From the NCBI GenBank assembly GCA_017482355.1, contig JAFUNJ010000012.1, forward strand, positions 1-64,000: a stretch of DNA of 64,000 nt. The letters are read 5' to 3'. Of this stretch, positions 53,030 through 61,126 are shown one piece after another. The notes under the pieces are model-generated. The model saw only the letters and a program-made list of their open reading frames with translations, searched no databases and was not told the DNA's origin. The stretch's first letter is position 1. Each line of letters begins with the position of its first letter. The translations under genes and the position numbers were made by a program. The DNA is from Clostridia bacterium (GTDB taxonomy: Bacteria > Bacillota > Clostridia > Oscillospirales > CAG-272).

Positions 53030-54502
53030 ATGAAAGAAACAACTCTCCCCCTTAAGCTGAACAATGACCACTGGACGGTAACGGCAATAAAGCTGACAGC
53101 GTTCACAGACGACATTGACACTCCCGTTCGCAAAAACGAATATAATCTTCACCGAGGACAGCTCGGTGAGAAGCTTGAGGGAAACATTTTCTTTCTTGAA
53201 AATGAACATGACGGTAATGCCTATGTTATAATTACCGACTGTCCCGATAACGAAAGAGCCGCTCTAACGGTAAACGATTTTACCGTCAGCGTTGATGCCG
53301 GAACTAACCCTATAGCTATCGTTCCGTGCAAAAAAGGTGAATGCGGAGAAGCTTGCCGAACTGAATACAAGAAAAGAATGCCAAACCGTCCGCTTATTTC
53401 CATGTCTAACACCTGGGGAGACCGCAACGGATTTTCCCGTGTTTGCGAAGCATTCGTAATTCAAGAGATCGACAAGGCGGCAGAGCTCGGCCTTGACGTT
53501 GTGCAGATAGACGACGGCTGGCAGGTCGGTAACACGGCGGATCCTTATATTCTCGATTCAAAGAATCGCCGAACCTTCGACGACTATTTCTGGCAGCTCA
53601 ATACCGAGCGTTTTCCGAACGGTATACGTTTCCTTTCTGACTATGCCGCCGAAAAAGGCGTTAAGCTCGGTCTTTGGTTCGCTCCCGACAGCAGAGACCA
53701 TTTCTCCCGCGCCGAACGAGATATTGCGATCCTTAAAAACGCTTATGATAATTGGGGAGCGAGATTCTTCAAGCTCGATATGTACTGGATAGAATGCGAC
53801 GAGGACAGAGACGCTTTCCTGTCGCTTCTTGAGGCAGTTTACGACTTCGGCGAAGACGTATTCGTGCAGATAGACGTAACTACAAGCGCCCGTATCAATT
53901 ATCTCTGCGGCCGCGAATACGGAACAATATTCGTTGAAAATCGATACACAAAATGGAGAACGTTCTATCCAAACAGAACACTAAAGAACCTTTGGTTGCT
54001 TTCCGACTGCATTCCAGCATCAAAGCTTCAGTTCGAGCTTGTAAATCCGGGACTTAACGCAGACTGCTATGACGGTAACGACGACTTCGCACCGTCTAAA
54101 TACGATATTGACTATCTCTTCGCATCAGTTATGCTCTCAAATCCGCTCTTTTGGATGGAGCTTCAGTTCCTATCCGACGAGAATACTGAGAAGCTGCAAA
54201 ATATATTAGCTTTTTGGCATTCTTATCGAGATATTTTTCGTAATAGCGACGTTTCACCGATTGGCGAAAAACCGTCAGGAAGAAGCTTCACCGGCTTCCG
54301 TATAAAAAACGGAAACGACGTATACGCACTTATATTCAGAGAAGCTACATTCAGTGACAGTGGCGTATTTCTAATGCCTAACAAAATTACCGATACTGAA
54401 GTTCTGCTCAGTAACGCAGACGTTTCGGCAGAATCCATGGGCAATGCGTTAAAAATAACGTTTTCAAAGCCGAGAGCTTACGCGCTTATCAAGCTGAATT
54501 AA
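53030..54502 (+). CDS. GH36-like glycoside hydrolase (alpha-galactosidase-like)
   Basis: A 490-residue protein with a TIM-barrel of GH36/GH31-clan appearance: VVQIDDGWQVGN near residue 160, KLGLWFAPDSRDH near 212, and ARFFKLDMYWIE near 244 with the likely nucleophile Asp. The classic acid/base motif of GH36 (a Cys-Ser-Ser-Gly-Gly type loop) is not seen; the equivalent region reads VQIDVTTSARINY. Substrate may differ from alpha-galactosides. No signal peptide, so it acts in the cytoplasm. Its place behind mgtE is unusual and no sugar transporter is near. Confidence 0.75.
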   Translation: MKETTLPLKLNNDHWTVTAIKLTAFTDDIDTPVRKNEYNLHRGQLGEKLEGNIFFLENEHDGNAYVIITDCPDNERAALTVNDFTVSVDAGTNPIAIVPCKKGECGEACRTEYKKRMPNRPLISMSNTWGDRNGFSRVCEAFVIQEIDKAAELGLDVVQIDDGWQVGNTADPYILDSKNRRTFDDYFWQLNTERFPNGIRFLSDYAAEKGVKLGLWFAPDSRDHFSRAERDIAILKNAYDNWGARFFKLDMYWIECDEDRDAFLSLLEAVYDFGEDVFVQIDVTTSARINYLCGREYGTIFVENRYTKWRTFYPNRTLKNLWLLSDCIPASKLQFELVNPGLNADCYDGNDDFAPSKYDIDYLFASVMLSNPLFWMELQFLSDENTEKLQNILAFWHSYRDIFRNSDVSPIGEKPSGRSFTGFRIKNGNDVYALIFREATFSDSGVFLMPNKITDTEVLLSNADVSAESMGNALKITFSKPRAYALIKLN

Positions 54503-54505
54503 ACG

Positions 54506-54536
54506 AAATGATCCCCCGATTATCGGGGGATCATTT
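54506..54536. terminator. bidirectional terminator between glycosidase and AraC-LplA gene
   Basis: AAATGATCCCCCG (54506-54518) pairs with CGGGGGATCATTT (54524-54536), loop ATTAT. The stop codon of the minus-strand gene starts at the edge of the stem. Confidence 0.9.
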
Positions 54537-56359
54537 TACTTTAGTATTGTTTCAGCTATTTCGGTAGATGTTATACCGTGGATCTTACAGCTTGTATTAT
54601 CAATAACCGTGATCAAGTCATTCAGTGACAGGCGACATCCGTTAAGAGCTTTTTCAAGCAACGCTATCTCTCCGTCAGCAAAGAAGTCGCCGTTGATTCT
54701 TGCGTCCTTTATAACGCCGTTTTCGGAGTCGAACGAGATTTGAATGCTTCCGCCCTCAAATCTTGCGCTCACTATCTTAGAAAGCGCCTTCGAGCTTCCG
54801 TAAACGTACTCCCACGATGAATATTTGTCACCAGCAAGGAGCTTGACCTCCGATTTTTCCTTTTCGGTAAGCTCGAGATGTCTGCCCCAAAGCTTATCCG
54901 TCAGGGTGTCGATGATCACGCTAACGCTGACGTCGGGATAAACGTCCCTGATATTTGTTACACGGCTTCTTACGCTATTTATTCCTTTGCTTGTAAGCTT
55001 TTCGGCACTCACGTTAAGAACCGATGAAAGCTTATCAACGTCAACGTCAACGAGCAGCGTGCCGTGATGAAGCACCTTGCCGTATTTACGGCACTGCGCA
55101 CTTCCCGAGATCTTTTTGCCTCCCATAAGCAGATCGTTTCTACCCGAGATCTCAGTCTCAATTCCAAGAGAAACGAGCGCTTCCTTTATCGGCTCAAGGA
55201 ATCGGGCAAAATTAATGCCGTCACCATCGTCCTTTATGATAAATGTAAAATTCAGATTTCCGAGATCGTGGAACACCGCACCGCCGCCGCTCATTCTTCT
55301 TACGACTGAAATACCGTTCTTCTCGGCATAAGGAATATTAACCTCTGCGTAGGCATTCTGATAACGTCCGATCACGACAGTCGGTCTATTCTGCCAAAGG
55401 ATAAAAACGTCCTCCTCGCAGTTCTTCATCAGCCATTCTTCAAGGGCGAGGTTGTAATTCGGATCGGTCGAGGTATTATATATGAATCTGTGCTTTAACG
55501 GTTCAGATTCCTTTACGCGCTTTGACTTCTTAATAAGCTCCGACGGATGGGCGCCAAAAAAGCCCTTGAACGTCTTTGAGAAATGCGCAGGTGTCATAAA
55601 GCCGCTCATATCGCTTATTTCGGAGATCGTATACTTCTTTGATTCAAGAAGGTCCTTTGCAAACTCGCATCTCGTTCTGTTTATAAACTCAATTGGAGTA
55701 AGCCCCGTCGCCTTTTTGAATTCACGGCAGAAATGATAACGCGAGAGTCCTGCCGCATCCGACACCTCGTCAAGAGACAGATCGCGCTTAAAGTTCTGCT
55801 TGATGTAATTTATCGAATACTTTATCTTTTTAAGCGTCTTGCTCTCTTTTTCGTTCGTCGTGTCCTTTACAATATGATCGCGACACATATGAACGAAAAG
55901 CTCAGTAATGATCGACTTAACAATAACGCTTCTGAATTTGTCATCGCGGTGCCACTCGGTACATATCTTTTCGAACAGCTCGGCAAAAACGGGTGACACA
56001 ATCTTATCCTCAAAGCAGATCTCGTCAGTATCTATTCCTATCGAATATAAAAACTCGTTATCGACGATCAGACAATGATAACAAAACTCGCTTTCGGTCG
56101 TCGTATAGTGAATTCGGTTAATATTAACGACAGCCATTTCCCCCGCAACAAGAGGAATCGGCTTCATATCGGAGTAAACAGTACCCGATCCGGAAACACA
56201 CATAAGTATTTCCAGCTCTTTGTGTTTATTCACATAATGGGGTGACGTGTTGAGCATACGACTGAAGTGGAAGACAAACGGCAGCGCGTTGCTTGAAAGC
56301 ATAAGCGCTTCCAAATAGAAATCGTTATTCCCGTCAAATATTTTTGTTATCTCCGCCAT
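54536..56359 (-). CDS. AraC-type regulator fused to lipoate-protein ligase A
   Basis: A 607-residue protein joining two complete modules. Residues about 20-100 form a cupin-like sensing domain. Residues 180-280 form an AraC/XylS double helix-turn-helix (KRDLSLDEVSDAAGLSRYHF, then YTISEISDMSGFMTPAHFS). Residues 290-607 are a full LplA: RFIYNTSTDPNYNLALEE at 291, RRMSGGGAVFHDLGN at 354-368, GRNDLLMGGKKISGSAQ at 406-422, and the C-terminal accessory domain (about 500-607). LplA makes lipoyl-AMP and lipoylates E2/GcvH proteins. The reading frame runs on across the junction with no stop. ATG 56359 follows GAAGGA. The protein may sense lipoate or lipoyl-AMP and regulate genes, as BirA does for biotin; this is an inference. 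Confidence 0.9.
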   Translation of the reverse strand: MAEITKIFDGNNDFYLEALMLSSNALPFVFHFSRMLNTSPHYVNKHKELEILMCVSGSGTVYSDMKPIPLVAGEMAVVNINRIHYTTTESEFCYHCLIVDNEFLYSIGIDTDEICFEDKIVSPVFAELFEKICTEWHRDDKFRSVIVKSIITELFVHMCRDHIVKDTTNEKESKTLKKIKYSINYIKQNFKRDLSLDEVSDAAGLSRYHFCREFKKATGLTPIEFINRTRCEFAKDLLESKKYTISEISDMSGFMTPAHFSKTFKGFFGAHPSELIKKSKRVKESEPLKHRFIYNTSTDPNYNLALEEWLMKNCEEDVFILWQNRPTVVIGRYQNAYAEVNIPYAEKNGISVVRRMSGGGAVFHDLGNLNFTFIIKDDGDGINFARFLEPIKEALVSLGIETEISGRNDLLMGGKKISGSAQCRKYGKVLHHGTLLVDVDVDKLSSVLNVSAEKLTSKGINSVRSRVTNIRDVYPDVSVSVIIDTLTDKLWGRHLELTEKEKSEVKLLAGDKYSSWEYVYGSSKALSKIVSARFEGGSIQISFDSENGVIKDARINGDFFADGEIALLEKALNGCRLSLNDLITVIDNTSCKIHGITSTEIAETILK

Positions 56360-56479
56360 ATTCAGATTTCCTTCAAATATTAAAAATAGCAAATTACAAC
56401 GCAAATATATCACAATAAGTCCGATTTGTCAATGAATTTCGGCAATTTTAACTATATTTTTGATGTAAAAAAATCGAAC

Positions 56480-56511
56480 GCGAACGCCAAAATGTCGGGC
56501 GTTCGTTTTTT
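56480..56511. terminator. hairpin in the gap between AraC-LplA and mraZ
   Basis: CGAACGCC and GGCGTTCG form an 8-bp stem around about 9 bases, followed by T6 on the plus strand and by a T-run (after a second CGTTCG copy) on the minus strand. It looks like an intrinsic terminator, but no annotated gene ends here on the plus strand. The gap 56360-56723 otherwise holds only this hairpin, the mraZ promoter and MraZ sites, and no ORF I can support. Confidence 0.6.
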
Positions 56512-56598
56512 GTTCTCTTTTATATCAAACAATGTCGAAAATTTGTTCTGCTATGAAAAAAAGATTGAAAAATGTCGGCAAAATAGTGGTATTTTCTA

Positions 56599-56627
56599 TT
56601 GCAAAAACGTATTCAGTGATATATAAT
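56599..56627 (+). promoter_or_regulatory. promoter of the division and cell-wall cluster
   Basis: TTGCAA (56599-56604), 17 bp, TATAAT (56622-56627), followed at once by the MraZ repeats. Confidence 0.88.
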
Positions 56628-56636
56628 TGTAGCAGA

Positions 56637-56666
56637 AGTGGTGAAAAGTGGGTTAAAGTGGTTAAA
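56637..56666 (+). promoter_or_regulatory. MraZ binding repeats
   Basis: Three direct 10-bp repeats of the form AGTGGKKWAA at 56637, 56647 and 56657. MraZ proteins bind tandem GTGG(G)-type repeats with 10-bp spacing upstream of their own gene. They start about 10 bp downstream of the -10, so bound MraZ would block initiation (autorepression). A further AGTGG lies at 56585. Confidence 0.85.
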
Positions 56667-56723
56667 CAGACCACAATATGACCTCGTTTTCCCACAAAAA
56701 CGTCAATCAGGGAGGAAACGCGC

Positions 56724-57143
56724 ATGTTCTGCGGTGAATACAGCCACAATTTGGATAGCAAAAAACGCGTAAGTCTTCCCTCACGTCTGCGCGAAGAGCT
56801 TGGTGAAACGGTCGTTATGACCAAGAACGTCGATAAGTGCATTTCCCTTTACCCGATGGATCGTTGGGAGGATTTCACCGCAAAGCTTGAAACGCTTCCT
56901 CAGACCGAAACGAGAATGATAAAGAGATTCCTCTTCTCGGCTGCGTTTGAAACTAATGTTGACGGTCAGGGGCGCGTGCTTATCTCCCCCACCCTTTGCG
57001 AATATGCCGGTCTTACCCGTGCCGTAAAGATAATCGGAGTAGGCGACCACATCGAGATATGGGACGAGAATAGCTGGATAAGCGAAAGCAATTCTGAAAA
57101 CACAGCAGACATCACCGACCTGCTTATAAAGCTCGGCTTCTGA
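56724..57143 (+). CDS. mraZ: transcriptional regulator MraZ
   Basis: A 139-residue MraZ with two AbrB-like repeats (MFCGEYSHNLDSKKRVSLPSRL at the N-terminus; AFETNVDGQGRVLISPTLCEYAGL near 80). It forms a ring that binds the repeats at its own promoter and tunes the division cluster. GGAGG precedes the ATG. rsmH starts 1 nt after the stop. Confidence 0.97.
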   Translation: MFCGEYSHNLDSKKRVSLPSRLREELGETVVMTKNVDKCISLYPMDRWEDFTAKLETLPQTETRMIKRFLFSAAFETNVDGQGRVLISPTLCEYAGLTRAVKIIGVGDHIEIWDENSWISESNSENTADITDLLIKLGF

Positions 57144-57144
57144 T

Positions 57145-58077
57145 ATGGCAGTTAACTTTGAACACTACTCCGTGATGCTGAATGAGTGCATTGACGGACT
57201 TAACATAAAGCCCGACGGTCTCTACGTAGACTGCACTGCAGGCGGCGGCGGACACAGCTACGCTATCGCAAGCAGATTGAATGAAAACGGAAAGCTGATC
57301 GCGATTGACCGCGACATCGACGCGATCGAGGCAGTAACCGAACGACTCGCTCCCTTCTCCGACAGAGTTGAGATAGTAAAAAATAACTTCTCAAACCTCA
57401 AGGAGATCCTCAATGGACGCAAGCCCGACGGCGTGCTTATCGACCTCGGCATCTCCTCTCATCAGATAGACGTTGTCGAACGCGGCTTCTCCTACAACGC
57501 CGACGCCCCCCTCGATATGAGAATGAACAGAGACGATCCCGTATCAGCATACGACATCGTAAACACCTATTCCGAAGAACGGCTCGCAAACGTAATTTTC
57601 CAGTACGGCGAAGAAAAATTTTCCAGAAGAATTGCATCGAGAATAGTTGAGTACAGAAAGACGAAACCTATAAATACAACGCTTGAGCTTGTATCTATAA
57701 TAACAGACTCAATTCCCCCGAAATTCCGCGAAAAGGGCTCGAATCCCGCAAAAAGAACATTCCAGGCAATCAGAATCGAGGTAAACGGTGAGCTTGAAAT
57801 AATCCCACCGACGGTTAAAGATATTGCAGAGTGCTTAAACGAAGGCGGCAGAATGGCGATAATCACCTTTCATTCTCTTGAGGACCGACTAGTAAAGCAA
57901 ACGATAAACGATCTCAGCAAGGGCTGCACATGTCCGCCGAGCTTCCCTGTCTGTGTATGCGGAAAGATGCCGACGGTAAAGCAGATTTCGAGAAAACCGA
58001 TCCTACCAAGCAATAAGGAGCTTGAAGAAAACAAGAGAAGCCACAGCGCAAAGCTTCGCGTGGCAGAAAAACTTTAA
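57145..58077 (+). CDS. rsmH: 16S rRNA (cytosine(1402)-N4)-methyltransferase RsmH
   Basis: A 310-residue RsmH (MraW). N-terminal HYSVMLNECIDGL, the SAM motif VDCTAGGGGHSYAI near residue 28, IDLGISSHQID near 98 and NPAKRTFQAIRIEVN near 210 are family signatures. It methylates C1402 in the ribosomal P site. Normal length; 1 nt behind mraZ. Confidence 0.97.
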   Translation: MAVNFEHYSVMLNECIDGLNIKPDGLYVDCTAGGGGHSYAIASRLNENGKLIAIDRDIDAIEAVTERLAPFSDRVEIVKNNFSNLKEILNGRKPDGVLIDLGISSHQIDVVERGFSYNADAPLDMRMNRDDPVSAYDIVNTYSEERLANVIFQYGEEKFSRRIASRIVEYRKTKPINTTLELVSIITDSIPPKFREKGSNPAKRTFQAIRIEVNGELEIIPPTVKDIAECLNEGGRMAIITFHSLEDRLVKQTINDLSKGCTCPPSFPVCVCGKMPTVKQISRKPILPSNKELEENKRSHSAKLRVAEKL

Positions 58078-58097
58078 GAAAGAAGGATAACCAAATC

Positions 58098-58673
58098 ATG
58101 AGCGAAGTCGCAAGAGCAAACGCCAACAATGAAAGATCACGCGCAAATACCTCCTCGATGAGAAACTCAAACGGTTACAGCAGAATAAAGAGCGGTGAGC
58201 ACAAAAGAAGAGGCGTTACCCGCTCTCCCAATATGTCGAACCCCAATGCAAGATCAGCAAAGGCAGACGTAGCAGTCGGTTCAATTCCCGTAAGCGTTCC
58301 CGCAAAGAAAATAGCGGCGCCCGTTGCGACAATAAGAACCGAGCCGACCGTAAGAACCGTTACCGATACAACGAAGGTTGCTTTCCCGTATTCGGTAGTA
58401 TTCCTTTCTCTTCTCTGCTCGCTTCTCTTCTTCTATATGATATTCAACTACGTTCAGATCAACGAGCACACCTCTACCGTATCCGATCTCAAGAGCGAGA
58501 TCGCTACCCTTTCCTTCGAGGCAGAGGATCTGACTGCTAAGCTTGATATTAAGAACGACCTTACCGTTATCGAAAAGATAGCAAAGGAAAAGCTCGGCAT
58601 GGTTACGGTTGACGAAGTGGCCAAGAAGTATATAACCATGGATCCCGGCGACACAATAGATCCGAGTAAATAA
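58098..58673 (+). CDS. FtsL-like divisome protein
   Basis: A 191-residue single-pass membrane protein: a long basic disordered cytoplasmic N-terminus (about 1-93), a membrane helix (about 95-115) and an extracellular coiled coil (about 120-165; SDLKSEIATLSFEAEDLTAKLD) ending in the LGM motif typical of FtsL (KEKLGMVTVDE). Position between rsmH and the PBP supports the call. FtsL links FtsB/DivIC to FtsW-FtsI in the divisome. Sequence conservation of FtsL is low, so the symbol is not certain. A terminator follows. Confidence 0.8.
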   Translation: MSEVARANANNERSRANTSSMRNSNGYSRIKSGEHKRRGVTRSPNMSNPNARSAKADVAVGSIPVSVPAKKIAAPVATIRTEPTVRTVTDTTKVAFPYSVVFLSLLCSLLFFYMIFNYVQINEHTSTVSDLKSEIATLSFEAEDLTAKLDIKNDLTVIEKIAKEKLGMVTVDEVAKKYITMDPGDTIDPSK

Positions 58674-58706
58674 TCGACAAGAAAGAGAAACCACGATATA
58701 AGTCAG

Positions 58707-58738
58707 GGAACAACGGCAAAAAAATTTACCGTTGTTCC
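58707..58738 (+). terminator. terminator after the FtsL-like gene
   Basis: GGAACAACGG (58707-58716) pairs with CCGTTGTTCC (58729-58738), loop of 12, followed by CTCTTTTT. It splits the cluster into two transcription units; the PBP gene has its own promoter. Confidence 0.85.
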
Positions 58739-58759
58739 TCTTTTTCTTTCTATTTCGTA

Positions 58760-58788
58760 TTGTAAATTCATATATTTAGTAGTATAAT
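58760..58788 (+). promoter_or_regulatory. promoter of the PBP-murE-murF unit
   Basis: TTGTAA (58760-58765), 17 bp, TATAAT (58783-58788). Confidence 0.85.
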
Positions 58789-58839
58789 ATATATAAGTAT
58801 ACCCATCTTTCGTAAAACAACGCGAAAGAGCAAACGGAG

Positions 58840-61101
58840 GTGGCTAAAATTAAACCCTCAAATACCGTGCGTAAAAGAATGATACCCGGCAGATCCATGA
58901 TAATACTAATGTGTTTCATGGCTTTTTGGTGCATTCTTCTGTTCAGACTTTTTCAGTTACAAATAATTGACTACGATAAATATCAAAATAAGGTAATCAA
59001 CAATATTCAGCGCTATACGACCCTCAGCGCAGAACGCGGTGAGATATATGACGCGAATATGACGAAGCTCGCATCGAATCATACGGTTTACCGTATATTC
59101 ATTTCTCCGCGCGACATCGCTGAGAGCGGAAAAGCCGAGCTCATAGCAAAAGGGCTTTCCGAAATTCTTGACGTCGATTACGATAAAATAATCGCGCTGA
59201 CCAAAAAGACAAACCGTGCAGACGAAACGGTACTGAAAAAGGCTACCGAGGAGCAAGCTGACGCAGTTCGAGCGTTTATACTCGAAAACGATCTTAAGCT
59301 TCAGGTACACCTTGAAGCAGGTTCTGCAAGATATTATCCCTTCTCTTCCCTTGCGTCAAACGTAATAGGCGTTGTCGGTACCGATCAGGGTCTGAGCGGT
59401 CTTGAGCTTGAATATAACTCCTTCCTTAAGGGCGAGTCAGGTAAATACATAACGTCAAAGGACGCCCAGGGCGGACAGATGCCGGGAAAATACGATACCT
59501 ATATCGACGCGTCAAACGGTGCTAACCTCGTAACTACCATTGACGTAACGATCCAGCGCGCGCTTGAAAATCAGGTAAAGCAGGCGTATCTCGATTCGAA
59601 TCCGCTGAACCGAGTTACAGGAATCGTTATGGATTGCAACACGGGAGCGATCCTAGCAATGGCAACCTATCCGTCGTTTGACCTTAATTCTCCCTATCAG
59701 CTTGATGAGGGCTCGCAGATCAAGCTTGAAAACAGCGGACTTGATCCCGAATCGACAGAGTATTCTAAATACCGTACCGATCTGCTCTATACTCTGTGGA
59801 GAAATAAAGCAGTTTCCGAGCTTTACGAGCCGGGATCTACGTTCAAGATAATGACAAGCGCTATGGCACTTGAGGAGGGCGTAGTTACCCCAACTGAAAG
59901 CTTCTACTGCAGCGGCTCATACAAGGTTTCGGGATATCCTAATCCTATTCACTGCCACAGAACTAAGGGACACCGTTCGATAACCTTCACGACAGGTCTT
60001 CAAATGTCCTGTAACCCCCTGATGATGACTGTATCACGCCGCCTGGGTCAAGAAACCTTCTATAAGTATTTCGAGTCCTTCGGTATCACCTCAAAGACAG
60101 GTATCGACCTCCCGGGTGAAGCAAAGGGTATCTATTCGACGACCTCGGATTTTACCGATGTATCACTTGCCGTCTACTCCTTCGGTCAGACCTTTAAGGT
60201 AACTCCTCTTACGCAGTTAACTGCCATAAACTCGGTAGCTAACGGCGGTAAGCTCCTTACACCTTACGTCGTTGATAAGATCATAGACGACGACGGAAAC
60301 ATCCTCATGCAGCATGAGACGATAATCAAACGTCAGGTCGTAAGCGAAAGCGTATGTGAAACGCTTGCAACGATCCTTGAAGGAGGCGTTTCAAGCAAAA
60401 ACGGAGGTGCTAAAAACGCATACGTTGCCGGATACAAGATCGCAGCTAAGACCGGTACGTCCGAGATCCGCGACCTTGCCGATCCCGACGGTAATTTCTC
60501 TTACCGTGTCGGTTCTTGTGCCGCATTTGCACCTGCTGACGATCCGCAGATCTCTGCAATAATCGTCGTTGATACACCGACCTCTCCTTCCAAATACGGA
60601 AGCACGGTTGCCGCTCCCTATATTGCAGGACTTCTCGACGAGATCCTTCCCTATATCGGAATCGAGCGAAACTATTCCGACGCAGAGCTCAAGAAGATCA
60701 AAACGACCTTGAGCAACTACGTCGGCTGGCCGAAGGCAGACACCATATCTGCTGTCGTTAACCGCGGCATCGAATACGAAATTCGCGGTGACGGCGACGT
60801 TATAACCTACCAGGTTCCCGCAAAAGGTCAGGAAATAATGAAAAATGCAGGAAAGGTCATCTTCTATACAGGATCGTCAACTCCCGTTGCAAACAAGACT
60901 GTTCCCGACGTAGTCGGACAGACCGCTACCGCCGCAAACAGAACGCTCAGCAACCGCGGATTTAACGTCATCATCAACGGCGCCGCTAATACGACCTCTG
61001 CTGAGGCATACGTCGTATCGCAGTCCATTTCACCCGGAACGCTCGTTACCGAGGGAACTGTCGTTACGATAACCGTTCGTTATCTTGACGAAACAGCATA
61101 A
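58840..61101 (+). CDS. class B penicillin-binding protein with PASTA domain (SpoVD/FtsI-like)
   Basis: A 753-residue transpeptidase of division or spore cortex. It has a short cytoplasmic tail, a membrane helix (about 20-42), an N-terminal pedestal domain, the transpeptidase domain (active Ser in EPGSTFKIMTS near 329, SCN near 388 and KTGTSE near 547) and one PASTA domain (about 686-750). The start is doubtful: the longest frame begins with GTG 58840, which overlaps GGAGG itself. GGAGG best fits the in-frame ATT at 58849 (8-nt spacing), while the weak GAAAGAG at 58824 would fit the GTG. The call of the domain content does not depend on this. Confidence 0.93.
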   Translation: MAKIKPSNTVRKRMIPGRSMIILMCFMAFWCILLFRLFQLQIIDYDKYQNKVINNIQRYTTLSAERGEIYDANMTKLASNHTVYRIFISPRDIAESGKAELIAKGLSEILDVDYDKIIALTKKTNRADETVLKKATEEQADAVRAFILENDLKLQVHLEAGSARYYPFSSLASNVIGVVGTDQGLSGLELEYNSFLKGESGKYITSKDAQGGQMPGKYDTYIDASNGANLVTTIDVTIQRALENQVKQAYLDSNPLNRVTGIVMDCNTGAILAMATYPSFDLNSPYQLDEGSQIKLENSGLDPESTEYSKYRTDLLYTLWRNKAVSELYEPGSTFKIMTSAMALEEGVVTPTESFYCSGSYKVSGYPNPIHCHRTKGHRSITFTTGLQMSCNPLMMTVSRRLGQETFYKYFESFGITSKTGIDLPGEAKGIYSTTSDFTDVSLAVYSFGQTFKVTPLTQLTAINSVANGGKLLTPYVVDKIIDDDGNILMQHETIIKRQVVSESVCETLATILEGGVSSKNGGAKNAYVAGYKIAAKTGTSEIRDLADPDGNFSYRVGSCAAFAPADDPQISAIIVVDTPTSPSKYGSTVAAPYIAGLLDEILPYIGIERNYSDAELKKIKTTLSNYVGWPKADTISAVVNRGIEYEIRGDGDVITYQVPAKGQEIMKNAGKVIFYTGSSTPVANKTVPDVVGQTATAANRTLSNRGFNVIINGAANTTSAEAYVVSQSISPGTLVTEGTVVTITVRYLDETA

Positions 61102-61126
61102 ATTACTAACAGATTGGAGCAAATTT

